34,087 bases of DNA, from contig DATFYA010000079.1 in assembly GCA_035315345.1 (NCBI GenBank), forward strand, positions 1 to 34,087, given 5' to 3'. The notes below the pieces were generated by a model, which ran no database searches, was not told the DNA's origin, and was given only the letters and a program-made list of their open reading frames with translations. Shown in pieces: positions 15,510 to 27,460 of this stretch. A program made the translations under genes and the position numbers. This stretch comes from Candidatus Methylomirabilota bacterium. Lineage in GTDB: Bacteria > Methylomirabilota > Methylomirabilia > Rokubacteriales > CSP1-6. Each line of letters starts with the position of its first letter. Within the stretch, counting starts at the first letter, position 1.

Positions 15510-15854
15510 ATGATCCGGGTGAAGCGCGTGTACGAGAAGCCGTCCCGGGACGACGGGTTCCGGGTCCTGGTGGATCGGCTGTGGCCGCGCGGTGTGACCA
15601 AGGAGCGGGCGGCGCTGAGCTTGTGGCTGAAGGACGTGGCCCCGAGCGCCGAGCTGCGCAAGTGGTTCGGTCACGATCCGGCAAGGTGGAAGGGATTTCA
15701 GGCCCGCTACCGGAAGGAGCTGGCCGGGCGGAAGGACGCCCTCAAGCTGCTGAGGCAGAAGGCCAGGGAGCGGACGGTGACCCTGCTGTACGGCGCGCGC
15801 GACGAGGAGCACAATGAAGCGCGGGTGCTGAAGAAGGTCCTGGAGAGCCGGTAG
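15510..15854 (+). CDS. DUF488 family protein
   Basis: 114 residues. The ATG at 15510 follows a purine-rich GGAGGAAGGGGG stretch 25 bases after the GH15 stop. The whole chain is a DUF488 domain: IRVKRVYEKPSRDDGFRVLVDRLWPRG (key blocks YEKP, DGFRVLVDRLWPRG), then WLKDVAPSAELRKWFGHDP, then TLLYGARDEEHNEARVL. The family is small, cytoplasmic and widely conserved, and some members have been implicated in antibiotic or stress responses, but its biochemical activity is not established. Its position between a glycosidase and a ribosome-hibernation-like gene suggests a general stress-operon role, which is inference. Confidence 0.92.
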   Translation: MIRVKRVYEKPSRDDGFRVLVDRLWPRGVTKERAALSLWLKDVAPSAELRKWFGHDPARWKGFQARYRKELAGRKDALKLLRQKARERTVTLLYGARDEEHNEARVLKKVLESR

Positions 15855-15858
15855 AGAC

Positions 15859-16179
15859 ATGCTCACGAGGATCAGCGGAGTTGGCGTTCGAGATCGGTTG
15901 CGCGCGGAGGTCGAGCAGCAGCTCGACCGGCTGATGGCGCGGCGGGGCATGGCCCCCCGCGCGGTCCGGGTCGCGTTCTTCGATGACGATGGACCCCGGG
16001 GCGGGGTGGCGATCCGCTGTGCGCTCACGCTGACTCCGTCGAGGGGACCGATCCTCCGGGTGGAGCATACGGCCCGCACCCGCTCCGACGCCTTCAAGGG
16101 AGCGCTGACGATCCTGGCTCGTCGGTTGAAACGGCGCGTTCAGCGACGGCGGCGCCGCGCGCGGTATCCGAGACCCTAG
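15859..16179 (+). CDS. HPF/RaiA-like (ribosome hibernation) small protein
   Basis: 106 residues, starting 4 bases after the DUF488 stop with no strong ribosome site. The pattern fits the beta-alpha-beta-beta-beta-alpha fold of the HPF/RaiA (sigma-54 modulation) family: an N-terminal strand [10 protein letters not shown], helix [18 protein letters not shown], strands [35 protein letters not shown], and a last helix [19 protein letters not shown]. It finishes with a very basic tail ([11 protein letters not shown]) suited to rRNA binding. The 'DDDGPRGGV...RC' segment is the clearest family feature. It is shorter than typical HPF and diverged, so the call is moderate. In a stress operon it could help stall ribosomes during dormancy. 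Confidence 0.62.
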   Translation: MLTRISGVGVRDRLRAEVEQQLDRLMARRGMAPRAVRVAFFDDDGPRGGVAIRCALTLTPSRGPILRVEHTARTRSDAFKGALTILARRLKRRVQRRRRRARYPRP

Positions 16180-16246
16180 GGGCGGGGTCAAACGGACGGG
16201 ATACCCGAACACCTCGACGACAAGGCCGTCGAATGAGGAGGAAACC

Positions 16247-17746
16247 ATGGCCGCACCCAAAAAAGCACGCACGGGTGGTTCCACCACTGGCGCCGGCGCG
16301 GCCGCGCCGAGCGACCGCAACTCGCTGACCGTCGGTCCCAACGGCCCGCTGCTCCTTCACGATGTGCATTTTCTCGAGCAGATGGCGCACTTCAACCGGG
16401 AAAAGGTGCCCGAGCGTCAGCCGCACGCCAAGGGCGCCGGCGCGTTCGGGGTCTTCGAGACGACCGAGGACGTCTCCGCCTTCACCAGGGCCGCCCTGTT
16501 TCGGAAGGGCGCCGTCACCGACATGCTCGCGCGCTTCTCCACGGTCGCCGGGGAAGCGGGCAGCCCCGACACGTGGCGCGACGTGCGCGGCTTCTCGCTG
16601 AGGTTCTACACCGAGGAGGGCAATTACGACCTGGTCGGCAACAACACGCCGGTCTTCTTCGTGCGCGACCCGATGAAGTTCCCGCATTTCATCCGCAGCC
16701 AGAAGCGGCTCCCCGACTCGGGGCTCCGCTCCAATCACATGCAGTGGGACTTCTGGGCGAACAGCCCCGAGTCGGCCCACCAGGTCACGTACCTGATGGG
16801 CGAGCGCGGCCTGCCCCGCACCTGGCGGCACATGAACGGCTACGGCTCGCACACCTTCATGTGGATCAACGCCGCCCGCGAGAAATTCTGGGTGAAGTAC
16901 CACTTCCACACCAACCAGGGCATGCGTTTCTTCACCAACGCGGAGGCGGCGGACATGGCGGGCCAGGACGCCGACGTCCACCGCCGCGACCTCTTCGAGG
17001 CGATCGCGCGCGGCGATTATCCGAGCTGGACGCTGTCCGTTCAGGTCATGCCCTACGCGCAGGCGAAGACCTATCGCTTCAACCCGTTCGACTTGACCAA
17101 GACCTGGCCGCACGCCGACTACCCCCTGATCCGGGTCGGCACCATGACGCTCAACCGCAACCCGGAGAATTTCTTCGCGCAGATCGAGCAGGCCGCCTTC
17201 TCGCCGGGCAACACGGTTTCCGGCATCGGCCTCTCGCCCGACAAGATGCTGCTGGGCCGCGCGTTCGCCTACAACGACGCGCAGCGCAACCGGATCGGCG
17301 CCAATTTCCACCAGCTGCCGGTCAACCGCCCCAAGGTGCCGGTCAACACCTACATGTTCGACGCCCACATGGCCTACGAGCACAGCGGCAACGCGCCGGT
17401 GTACGCGCCGAACAGCGAAGGTCGGGACTGGTCGGACGAGACCGGAGCGATGGCGGACGGGTGGGAGAGCGACGGGGAGATGGTCCGCAGCGCCTATACG
17501 CTTCACGCCGAGGACGACGATTTCGGGCAAGCGGGCACGCTGGTGCGGAATGTCTTCAACGACGCGCAGCGAGACCAGCTCGTCGACACGGTGGCGGGGA
17601 GCCTGCTCGGCGGCGTCCGCGGCGCCGTGCTCGAGCGCGCGTTCCAGTACTGGAGGAACGTCGATGCGGCGATCGGCAAGCGGATCGAAGAAAAGGTCCA
17701 TGCCGGCACCGCGCCGAAGCCGGCCGAAGGCATGGGTGAGCGCTGA
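16247..17746 (+). CDS. katA: Monofunctional haem catalase
   Basis: 499 residues, the length of small-subunit (clade 3-like) catalases. GAGGAGG five bases before the ATG fixes the start. The distal His lies in [12 protein letters not shown], with RFSTVAGE following, the Asn in [12 protein letters not shown], and the proximal haem Tyr in [19 protein letters not shown]-binding-region residues such as [13 protein letters not shown] are also present. It breaks down H2O2 to water and oxygen, probably in the cytoplasm because no signal peptide is seen. It is the last gene of the long plus-strand run, 67 bp after the HPF-like gene; its own promoter is not evident. Its stop is only 3 bp from the convergent aconitase stop, so there is no room for separate terminators. 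Confidence 0.96.
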   Translation: MAAPKKARTGGSTTGAGAAAPSDRNSLTVGPNGPLLLHDVHFLEQMAHFNREKVPERQPHAKGAGAFGVFETTEDVSAFTRAALFRKGAVTDMLARFSTVAGEAGSPDTWRDVRGFSLRFYTEEGNYDLVGNNTPVFFVRDPMKFPHFIRSQKRLPDSGLRSNHMQWDFWANSPESAHQVTYLMGERGLPRTWRHMNGYGSHTFMWINAAREKFWVKYHFHTNQGMRFFTNAEAADMAGQDADVHRRDLFEAIARGDYPSWTLSVQVMPYAQAKTYRFNPFDLTKTWPHADYPLIRVGTMTLNRNPENFFAQIEQAAFSPGNTVSGIGLSPDKMLLGRAFAYNDAQRNRIGANFHQLPVNRPKVPVNTYMFDAHMAYEHSGNAPVYAPNSEGRDWSDETGAMADGWESDGEMVRSAYTLHAEDDDFGQAGTLVRNVFNDAQRDQLVDTVAGSLLGGVRGAVLERAFQYWRNVDAAIGKRIEEKVHAGTAPKPAEGMGER

Positions 17747-17749
17747 GGG

Positions 17750-20542
<2,793 letters not shown>

Positions 20543-20615
20543 GTCGTCCTCCGTATCGGTGGTCCCGCGCCGCTGCACGATCGGGGCGAGCGCAGGCCGC
20601 GATGTTCGCGCCGAC

Positions 20616-21497
20616 TCACTTCACGATCAGGACCGAGCCTCGCGAATGCGCGAGCGTGCCCTCCGCGACGCTGCCGAGCAGAAGGCGTTCGAGGCCGGTG
20701 GCGCCTCGAGCCCCGACGACCGTGACATCGCTGCGCCTCGTCGAGGCGGCCCGGAGCAGCTCGGACAAGGGAATGCCGCGCCGCACGACGCTGTCGACCG
20801 CCCACCCGGCCCGCCGGAGCCGCCGCGATGCGCGCGACAGCTCCCGCCGGGCGCGCGTCACCCGCTCTCGGTCGAGCGCGGCCAATTCGCCCGCCAGCAC
20901 CGAGCGGACCGACGCCGGCAAGCGCCCGATCGCCCGGGAAGAGGTCGGTTCGACCACCGCCAGCAGGGTCACGCGCCCGCCTCGTGGCGACGACAGCCGG
21001 CTGACGAACGCCACCGCGTGCCGCGAGCGGGCCGAGCCATCGAGTCCGATCAGCAGGCGTCGCGGCGCCCGCCCTCGTCCCTTGACGACGAGCACGGCAC
21101 ACTGTGCCTCGTGCGTCACGTCCCGACTGATGCTGCCGAGAAGGGCGCTCTGCAGCGTGCCCCGACCGCGGGAGCCCACGACGATGACGTCGGCGCGCCG
21201 TCGCCGCGCCTGCTCCACGATGGCCTTGACCACCGGGGGATCGACGACCACGACCTCGGCGTCCGCCCAGCGTCGCCTCAGCCGGCGCTGAACGCGCGCC
21301 GCCTCCTGCCGCAGCCAGGGACCGAGGGCGGCGCGGGCGCGGCGTCCCCACCGATTGCGGCCGGAGACCGCACCGACCATCACGCCGTGGGCTCGCGTAT
21401 CGTCCGGCCAGGGGAACGTCAGCGTGGCCGCCACGGCGGCGCGCGCCGGCCGCGAGGCGTCGGTAGCGACCAGGACGGCGAATGAGCGCTTGGGCAT
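20616..21497 (-). CDS. Tandem universal stress protein (two Usp domains)
   Basis: 293 residues containing two Usp domains. Domain 1 (~1-145) begins with SFAVLVATDASRPARAAV and ends in the ATP-binding loop VVGSRGRGTLQSALLGSIS and AVLVVKG. Domain 2 (~150-293) begins with RRLLIGLDGSARSRHAV and ends with VVGARGATGLERLLLGSVAEG and SVLIVK. Both retain the G-2x-G-9x-G-S nucleotide-binding pattern, so both halves should bind ATP. GGAGG four bases before the ATG supports the start. Tandem Usps are common in stress and dormancy clusters. It lies 66 bp downstream of the single-domain Usp gene and 73 bp upstream of acnA, all on the same strand. Confidence 0.94.
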   Translation of the reverse strand: MPKRSFAVLVATDASRPARAAVAATLTFPWPDDTRAHGVMVGAVSGRNRWGRRARAALGPWLRQEAARVQRRLRRRWADAEVVVVDPPVVKAIVEQARRRRADVIVVGSRGRGTLQSALLGSISRDVTHEAQCAVLVVKGRGRAPRRLLIGLDGSARSRHAVAFVSRLSSPRGGRVTLLAVVEPTSSRAIGRLPASVRSVLAGELAALDRERVTRARRELSRASRRLRRAGWAVDSVVRRGIPLSELLRAASTRRSDVTVVGARGATGLERLLLGSVAEGTLAHSRGSVLIVK

Positions 21498-21563
21498 TGT
21501 CCCTCCGCAGATCGTGCCCGCGCAGCGGGCGGCTTCGACGCAACAGACGAGGTGGGTGAGGCG

Positions 21564-21998
21564 CTACTTGCCACGCACGGTGAGCACCGGACACGGCGAC
21601 GTCGCGACGACTCGCGAGGCCACGCTGCCGAGCAGGAATCGCGAGAACCCGGAGCGACCGTGCGTCCCCATCACGATGAGCGCGGCGCGTCTGGTCCGCG
21701 CGGTGCGAACGATCACGTCGGCCGGTATGCCCATCAGGACGATCGACTTCGCCTTCACCGCGGCGGCTCGCGCCCGCTTGAGAAGGCCCCCCATCGCCTT
21801 GTTGGCCGATTCGGTGGAGGCGGCCGCCCATTCGTCGTACGTCCTCGGTGAGATGTAGAGATTGCCGGCGGGGACCATCGGCGCCATCACGTGGAGGAGC
21901 GTCAGCGTGGCCCGATCCTTCTTGGCCACCTCGATCGCCTTCTTGAACGCCGGCCGCGAGGCGGGCGAGAAATCCGTGGGGTGCAGGATCGTTTTCAT
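21564..21998 (-). CDS. Universal stress protein, single domain
   Basis: 144 residues, one Usp domain. The N-terminus MKTILHPTDFSPASRPAFKKA (key block HPTDFS) is typical of the group, and the nucleotide-binding loop MGTHGRSGFSRFLLGSVA is complete. The C-terminal strand is CPVLTVRGK. AGGAT upstream of the ATG is a modest ribosome site. It follows copB by 33 bp on the same strand and precedes the tandem Usp gene, consistent with one transcript. Together with the Usp at 4592 there are three Usp genes (four domains) in this window. Confidence 0.94.
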   Translation of the reverse strand: MKTILHPTDFSPASRPAFKKAIEVAKKDRATLTLLHVMAPMVPAGNLYISPRTYDEWAAASTESANKAMGGLLKRARAAAVKAKSIVLMGIPADVIVRTARTRRAALIVMGTHGRSGFSRFLLGSVASRVVATSPCPVLTVRGK

Positions 21999-22031
21999 TG
22001 GGTGACATCCTGGCCTGCGGCGGAGCGCGAG

Positions 22032-24119
22032 TCAAGCGGAGAAGCGACGGAGCAGCTGCGCGTTGAGGGCGACGATGATGGTGCTGGCCGACATCAGCAC
22101 CGCGCCGACCGCGGGCGGCAGCACGATGCCCCAGGGGGACAGCACGCCGGCGGCGAGCGGGATCGCCACGACGTTGTAGCCGGCGGCCCACCAGAGGTTC
22201 TGGATCATCTTCCGGTACGTCGCCTTGCTGAGCGCGATGATGCGGGGCACGTCGCGGGGGTCGCTCCGCACGAGCACCACGTCGCCGGCCTCCACCGCGA
22301 CGTCGGTCCCGGCCCCGATGGCGATGCCGACGTCCGCGGTCAGGAGGGCCGGCGCATCGTTCACCCCGTCGCCCACCATCGCCACCCGCTTCCCGCGCGC
22401 CTGCACCTCCTTGACCTTCGCCGCCTTTTGCTCCGGCAAGACCTCGGCGAAGACGGTGTCGATGCCGAGCTGCTCGGCCACCGCGCGGGCCACCGGCTCC
22501 GCATCGCCGGTCATCATGATCACCTCGATGCCCTGCGCGTGGAGCCGCTGCACCGCCTCGGCGGACTCCTCGCGGACCGCGTCGGCCACCGCGAACACCG
22601 CGAGGGCCGTCGCCCGCTCGGTCATGGTGATCGCGGCCTGGCCGCGCGCGGCCGCGCGGTCGACGGCCGCCTGCAACGCCGGGTCCATCTTCACGTCGAG
22701 CCGGCGGAGCAGGGCGGGGCCCCCGAGCAGCAGCGGACGGCCGCCCACCGTGGCCTGCACCCCGTGGCCGGGGACGGCCTGGAAGTGCTCGGCCTCCGGG
22801 ATCGCGAGCGCCCGCTCCTCCGCGCTCCGGACGATGCCGCGGGCGATCGTGTGCTCGGAGTCGCGCTCCACCGCGGCGGCGAGCGCGAGCGCCTCGTCGT
22901 GGGCGAGGCCCGCCGCCGTGGTGATCTCCACCACCCGGAACTCGCCACGCGTGAGCGTGCCCGTCTTGTCGAAGAACACGGCGGTCACGTTGCGGGCCTC
23001 TTCGAGGCCGCGGCGGTCGCGAACGAGCAGGCCGTTGCGGGCGCCGATGGTCGTGGAGATCGCCACGACCAGCGGGATGGCGAGCCCCAGCGCGTGCGGA
23101 CACGCGATCACCAGCACGGTGACCACCCGCTCGATCACGAAGGCGGCGGCCGCTCCGGCGGCGAGCCAGCCCACCAGGGTGGCGACGGCGGCGGCGACCG
23201 CCACGATGGTGAGGAGGAACGCGGCCCGGTCGGCGAGCGCCTGGGCGCGGGAGCGCGATGTCTGCGCCTGGGCCACCAGGCGCATGATCCCGGCGAGAGC
23301 GGTGTTCTCGCCGATCCGGGTGACCTGGAGCCTCAGCGAGCCCGACCCGTTGACGGTTCCCGCGATGACGCTGGCGCCCATCGACTTGGGTACCGGCCGT
23401 GACTCGCCGGTGATCATCGATTCGTTCACCTCGCTGCCGCCCTCTCGCACGGTGCCGTCGGCGGGAATGCCGGCGCCCGGGCGAACCAGCACGAGGTCGC
23501 CCTCACGGAGCGCGGAGACCGGGACGACCTCGGTGCCATCGCCCGCGATTCGTTCCGCGGTGTCCGGCAGCAGCTTCGCGAGCTCCTGGAGCGCGCCCTG
23601 CGCCTGGGATATCGAGCGCATCTCGACCCAGTGACCGAGGACCATGATCGTGACCAGGGTGGCGAGCTCCCACCAGAGATCGGTTCCGGGGAAGCCGAGC
23701 GTCACCGCCAGACTGAACACGAAGGCGACGCCGATGGCCAGCGCGATGAGCGTCATCATCCCGGGACGGCGGTCGGCCAGCTCGTCGAGGGCGCCCCGGA
23801 CGAACACCCACCCGCCGTAGGCGAACACCAGCGCGCCGAACACCGCGGGGATCACGCGCGAGGCCGTGGCCCCGCCCCAGGCCTCGTAGCCGAGCCAGTG
23901 CTGGACCATCGGCGACCACACCACGGTGGGAATCGAGAGGAGCAACGTCCCCCAGAACTTGCGCCGGAACATCTCGACGCTGTGACCGGCGTGCCGGTCG
24001 TGTTGGGCGTGGGCGCCGTGGTCGGCGTGACCATCGGGTGCACCATGATGGGCGGGCGATCCGGTGCGGCCGGTCGGCGCCGGCTCGTGGGGCGCGTGCG
24101 TGCCGTGCGCAGATGTCAT
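22032..24119 (-). CDS. copB: CopB-type (P1B-3) heavy-metal P-type ATPase
   Basis: 695 residues. The start is placed at the ATG with GGAGGAG four to five bases upstream; further upstream in-frame ATGs encode low-complexity sequence of the opposite-strand gene. The N-terminal ~50 residues are His-rich (AHHGAPDGHADHGAHAQHDRH), replacing the usual HMA domain, which is characteristic of CopB. Membrane segments follow. The transport motif is CPH (C340-P341-H342), again CopB-type. The actuator loop has MITGESRPV; phosphorylation is at D384 in DKTGTLT; the N-domain carries SEHTIARG (HT where many relatives have HP); the hinge is GDGVNDAPAL. It should export copper or silver from the cytoplasm. It is divergent from pgmB. 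Confidence 0.95.
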   Translation of the reverse strand: MTSAHGTHAPHEPAPTGRTGSPAHHGAPDGHADHGAHAQHDRHAGHSVEMFRRKFWGTLLLSIPTVVWSPMVQHWLGYEAWGGATASRVIPAVFGALVFAYGGWVFVRGALDELADRRPGMMTLIALAIGVAFVFSLAVTLGFPGTDLWWELATLVTIMVLGHWVEMRSISQAQGALQELAKLLPDTAERIAGDGTEVVPVSALREGDLVLVRPGAGIPADGTVREGGSEVNESMITGESRPVPKSMGASVIAGTVNGSGSLRLQVTRIGENTALAGIMRLVAQAQTSRSRAQALADRAAFLLTIVAVAAAVATLVGWLAAGAAAAFVIERVVTVLVIACPHALGLAIPLVVAISTTIGARNGLLVRDRRGLEEARNVTAVFFDKTGTLTRGEFRVVEITTAAGLAHDEALALAAAVERDSEHTIARGIVRSAEERALAIPEAEHFQAVPGHGVQATVGGRPLLLGGPALLRRLDVKMDPALQAAVDRAAARGQAAITMTERATALAVFAVADAVREESAEAVQRLHAQGIEVIMMTGDAEPVARAVAEQLGIDTVFAEVLPEQKAAKVKEVQARGKRVAMVGDGVNDAPALLTADVGIAIGAGTDVAVEAGDVVLVRSDPRDVPRIIALSKATYRKMIQNLWWAAGYNVVAIPLAAGVLSPWGIVLPPAVGAVLMSASTIIVALNAQLLRRFSA

Positions 24120-24171
24120 GTGCTCCTCCGATACCGTGGAGGCCTCGAACGAGGGGCCGCTTTCCCGCGGA

Positions 24172-24191
24172 GGTACTATACATCGGGTACC
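24172..24191. promoter_or_regulatory. Inverted repeat over a candidate copB -10 element
   Basis: GGTAC (24172-24176) and GTACC (24187-24191) are perfect complements around 10 bases, in the 88-bp gap between divergent copB and pgmB. TATAGT on the minus strand (24180-24175) is a good -10 for copB and overlaps the repeat, as a repressor operator would. No convincing -35 is visible. It does not match the CueR or CopY operator patterns. Confidence 0.35.
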
Positions 24192-24207
24192 ATGCACGGT
24201 GACCACG

Positions 24208-24969
24208 ATGATCATCGACCTGTCGGCGTTCGATGCGTTCCTGTTCGATCTGGACGGGGTCATCACCCGGACCGCGGAGCTGCACGCCGCCGCGTGGAAG
24301 ACGCTCTTCGATGAGTACCTGGCCGCGGACGCCGCGCGTCGCTCCGCGCCGTTCGTGCCGTTCGACATCGCGGTCGACTATCGCGCCTACGTGGACGGTA
24401 AGCCGCGCCGGGCGGGAGTCCGCGACTTCCTGGTCTCGCGGAACGTCCGCCTGCCCGAGGGCACCCCGCACGACGAACCGACCGCCGAGACCGTGCACGG
24501 GCTGGGCAAGCGGAAGGATCGATACTTCCTCGATCTGCTCGAGCGGGAGGGCATCGCGGTGTACCAATCGGCCATCGCGCTGGTCCGCGAGGCGCGCGCA
24601 CAGGGCGTGAAGACCGCGGTGGTCTCGTCGAGCCGCAACACCGCGCGGGTCCTTCGCGTCGCTCACCTGACCGACCTCTTCCAGGTGCGCGTCGACGGTG
24701 CCCTGGCCGCGCGCGTCGGGTTGGCGGGCAAGCCGGACCCCGCGATGTTCCTGGAGGCGGCGCGCCGTCTCGGCGTGCTGCCGGCGAGGAGCGTCGTCTT
24801 CGAGGACGCGACGGCCGGCGTCGAGGCCGGTCGGCGCGGCGAGTTCGGCCTCGTGGTGGGGGTGGGCGATGCCGACCACGCCGAGGGCCTGCGACAGCAT
24901 GGCGCGCATGTCGTCGTCGCCGATCTCGGCACCATACGACTCACGCCGCGGGCCCGGGCCGCCTCGTGA
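24208..24969 (+). CDS. pgmB: Beta-phosphoglucomutase (HAD superfamily)
   Basis: 253 residues from the ATG at 24208; a GTG at 24199 is an alternative start, and neither has a strong ribosome site. The HAD motif I is FDLDGVIT, with nucleophile D14 and acid/base D16. The cap domain includes the AVDYRAYVDGKPR block, motif II is in VVSSSRN, motif III in GKPDPAMF, and motif IV in VFEDATAGVEAG. The enzyme interconverts beta-glucose 1-phosphate and glucose 6-phosphate. It overlaps the GH65 phosphorylase gene by 4 bases (GTGA). That pairing is well known: GH65 enzymes release beta-glucose 1-phosphate from disaccharides and PgmB passes it into glycolysis. Confidence 0.94.
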   Translation: MIIDLSAFDAFLFDLDGVITRTAELHAAAWKTLFDEYLAADAARRSAPFVPFDIAVDYRAYVDGKPRRAGVRDFLVSRNVRLPEGTPHDEPTAETVHGLGKRKDRYFLDLLEREGIAVYQSAIALVREARAQGVKTAVVSSSRNTARVLRVAHLTDLFQVRVDGALAARVGLAGKPDPAMFLEAARRLGVLPARSVVFEDATAGVEAGRRGEFGLVVGVGDADHAEGLRQHGAHVVVADLGTIRLTPRARAAS

Positions 24970-27389
24970 CCGGCTGGGCGCTCGTCTACGAAGGGTTCGA
25001 CCCCGCGCAGGAGCGGCTGCGCGAGACGCTGTGCACGCTCGGCAACGGCTATTTCGCGACGCGCGGCGCGGCCGCGGAGAGCGCCGCGGACTCCGTGCAC
25101 TATCCGGGGACCTACATCGCCGGATGCTACGACCGCCTGCCGAGCGTCATCGAGGGCCGCACCCTCGAGCACGAGGATCTCGTCAACGCGCCCAACTGGC
25201 TGCCGACGACGTTCCGGCGCCCCGGCGAGCCGTGGTTCTCCCTGCACGACGTGGAGGTGCTGTCGTACCGGCAGGAGCTCGACCTGCGGCGCGGCATCCT
25301 GCTGCGCGATCTGCAGGTCCGCGACCGGGCCGGCCGTACCACACGGGTGGAGAGCCGCCGGCTGGTCTCCATGGCGTCGCCCCACCTGGCCGCGCTCGAG
25401 ACGATCGTCACCCCGGTGGACTGGTCGGGCCCGCTCGAGATCCGCGCCGCGCTCGACGCCCGCGTCGTGAACGATCTCGTGGCGCGGTATCGGCAGCTCG
25501 CCAAGGACCATCTGGTGCCGATCGTCACGACACGCGCCCGCCGCGACGGCCTCTTCCTGAAGGTGCGGACGCACCAGTCGGAGGTCGTGATCGCGCAGGC
25601 GGCCCGGCTTCGTGTGGACGTGGATGGCCGGCCGGTCGATGACCCGGGCCGGGTCACCGAGGAGCCGCGATACATCGCGCGGGACATCGTCGTCGAAGCG
25701 ACCGCGGGGCGGCCGGTCCGGATCGGGAAGACGGTGGCGCTCTACACCTCACGGGACCACGCCATCAGCGAATGTGGCCTGGACGCGAGCACCGCGCTCG
25801 CGCGCGCGGGGGATTTCGACGACCTGCTGCATGCGCATGCGCTGGCGTGGAAGCACCTGTGGGCGACGTTCGACGTGGAGCTCGAGGTCGACGGTGAGCC
25901 CGTGTCCCCCGGCAATGGCGGGCTCGCCACCGCCGCCCTGGTCCGGCTGCACGTCTTCCATCTGCTGCAGACCGCCTCGCCGCACACGAGGGATCTCGAC
26001 GTGGGCGTGCCCGCGCGGGGTCTCCACGGCGAGGCCTACCGCGGGCACGTGTTCTGGGACGAGCTGTTCATCTTCCCGTTCTTGAACCTGCGCATGCCGG
26101 AGATCACGCGCGCGCTGCTGCTGTACCGCTATCGGCGGCTCGAGGAGGCGCGGGTGGCGGCCCGGGCCGCCGGCTACCGCGGGGCGATGTTCCCCTGGCA
26201 GAGCGGCAGCAACGGGCGCGAGGAGACGGACACCCAGTTCTACAACCCGCGCTCCGGGCGCTGGATGGAAGACCACTCGCACGTGCAACGGCACGTGGGG
26301 GCGGCCATCGCCTACAACATCTGGCAGTACTACGAGGTCACCGGTGACCTCGAGTTTCTCGTCGACTACGGCGCCGAGATGCTGCTCGACATGGCGCGCT
26401 TCTGGGCGAGCGCGACCACCTACGATCCGGCACTCGATCGGTACGGGATCCACGGCGTGATGGGCCCGGACGAGTACCACGACCGCTATCCCGGCGCCGA
26501 TCGACCCGGATTGAGCAACAACGCCTACACCAACGTCATGGCGGTGTGGGTGCTGCGGCGCGCGCGGGCGGTGCTGGACCTCCTGCCCGACTCGGTCGGC
26601 CATCGCCTGCGTGACCGGCTCGGCCTCACCGAGGCGGAGATCGCCGGATGGGAGACGATCAGCCGGCGGATGCGGCTGGTCTTCCACGCCGACGGCATCC
26701 TGAGCCAGTTCGAGGGATACGAGGCGCTCGAGGAGTTCGACTGGGAGGGATATCGGCAGCGCTACCGCGATCTCTACCGGCTCGACTTCATTCTCGAGGC
26801 CGAGGGCGACAGCACCGCCAACTACAAGCTCTCCAAGCAGCCGGACGTCCTGATGCTGTTCTATCTCTTCTCGTCCGACGAGCTGCGCGAGCTGTTCGAG
26901 CATCTCGGCTACCCGTTCGACGCCCAGACGATCCCGAGGACCATCGACTACTATTACCGTCGCAGCGTCCACGACTCGTCGCTGAGTCGCGTGGCCGATG
27001 CCTGGGTGCTGGCCCGGGCGGACCGCCCGGCGTCGTGGGACGTCTTCATGGAAGGGCTCGTGACGGACGTGGCCGACATCCAGGGCGGGACCACGCCCGA
27101 GGGGATCCACCTCGGCGCCATGGCGGGCACGGTCGACGTCCTGCAGCGCTGCTACACGGGCATCGAGCTGCGCGACGACGTCCTCCGGCTCAACCCGCGC
27201 CTGCCGGAGGCGCTCGGGCGACTGCGACTGTGGGTGCGCTACCGGGGGCAGTCGCTGCGCATCGAGCTCGAGGGCCGGGCCATCCAGGTGCAGGCGATGC
27301 ACTGCGTGGCGCCCGCGATTCGCGTCGTGATCAACGGCAAGACGTACGAGCTGGCGGCGTCCGAGCACTGCGCCGTCGAGCTGACGTGA
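24966..27389 (+). CDS. GH65 disaccharide phosphorylase (trehalose/kojibiose/maltose type)
   Basis: 807 residues, the usual length for GH65. It begins with GTG overlapping the pgmB stop by 4 bases. The N-terminal beta-sandwich has RLRETLCTLGNGYFATRG, a family signature. The (alpha/alpha)6 catalytic domain has HGEAYRGHVFWDELFIFPF and YRGAMFPWQSGS, and the catalytic acid is E503 in MGPDEYHDRY. YKLSKQPDVLML and the phosphate-binding GGTTPEGIHLGAMAGT follow. It performs inverting phosphorolysis of an alpha-glucosyl disaccharide to beta-glucose 1-phosphate; whether trehalose, kojibiose, maltose or nigerose cannot be decided from motifs alone. It is cytoplasmic. With pgmB and GH15 it suggests recycling of compatible-solute or storage sugars. 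Confidence 0.95.
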   Translation: MTGWALVYEGFDPAQERLRETLCTLGNGYFATRGAAAESAADSVHYPGTYIAGCYDRLPSVIEGRTLEHEDLVNAPNWLPTTFRRPGEPWFSLHDVEVLSYRQELDLRRGILLRDLQVRDRAGRTTRVESRRLVSMASPHLAALETIVTPVDWSGPLEIRAALDARVVNDLVARYRQLAKDHLVPIVTTRARRDGLFLKVRTHQSEVVIAQAARLRVDVDGRPVDDPGRVTEEPRYIARDIVVEATAGRPVRIGKTVALYTSRDHAISECGLDASTALARAGDFDDLLHAHALAWKHLWATFDVELEVDGEPVSPGNGGLATAALVRLHVFHLLQTASPHTRDLDVGVPARGLHGEAYRGHVFWDELFIFPFLNLRMPEITRALLLYRYRRLEEARVAARAAGYRGAMFPWQSGSNGREETDTQFYNPRSGRWMEDHSHVQRHVGAAIAYNIWQYYEVTGDLEFLVDYGAEMLLDMARFWASATTYDPALDRYGIHGVMGPDEYHDRYPGADRPGLSNNAYTNVMAVWVLRRARAVLDLLPDSVGHRLRDRLGLTEAEIAGWETISRRMRLVFHADGILSQFEGYEALEEFDWEGYRQRYRDLYRLDFILEAEGDSTANYKLSKQPDVLMLFYLFSSDELRELFEHLGYPFDAQTIPRTIDYYYRRSVHDSSLSRVADAWVLARADRPASWDVFMEGLVTDVADIQGGTTPEGIHLGAMAGTVDVLQRCYTGIELRDDVLRLNPRLPEALGRLRLWVRYRGQSLRIELEGRAIQVQAMHCVAPAIRVVINGKTYELAASEHCAVELT

Positions 27390-27460
27390 CAACGCCTGGG
27401 CGAGCGGCGCCATCATCGGTGGGCGATTGGCCATGCTCGGCAATGGAAGGAGATCTCACG

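Noticed and set aside
17747-17749. A terminator between catalase and aconitase
   Set aside because: Only 3 bases separate the convergent stop codons and I see no hairpin with a T-run nearby. Transcripts probably overlap.
24120-24207. CueR-type copper promoter (19-20 bp spacer with palindrome inside) for copB
   Set aside because: The palindrome overlaps the -10 rather than lying between -35 and -10, and no suitable -35 is found at the required distance.
22032-24368. Longer CopB start at 24368
   Set aside because: The extra 83 residues are low-complexity and read across the divergent promoter region and the 5' end of pgmB. The ATG at 24119 has a good ribosome site and is followed by the typical His-rich CopB N-terminus.
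25749-27443. Long open frame opposite GH65 (and similar ones opposite copB, acnA, katA and the MFS genes)
   Set aside because: High GC content leaves antisense frames open. Their translations are His/Arg/Gly/Pro-rich with no recognisable domain, while the sense frames carry complete catalytic motifs.
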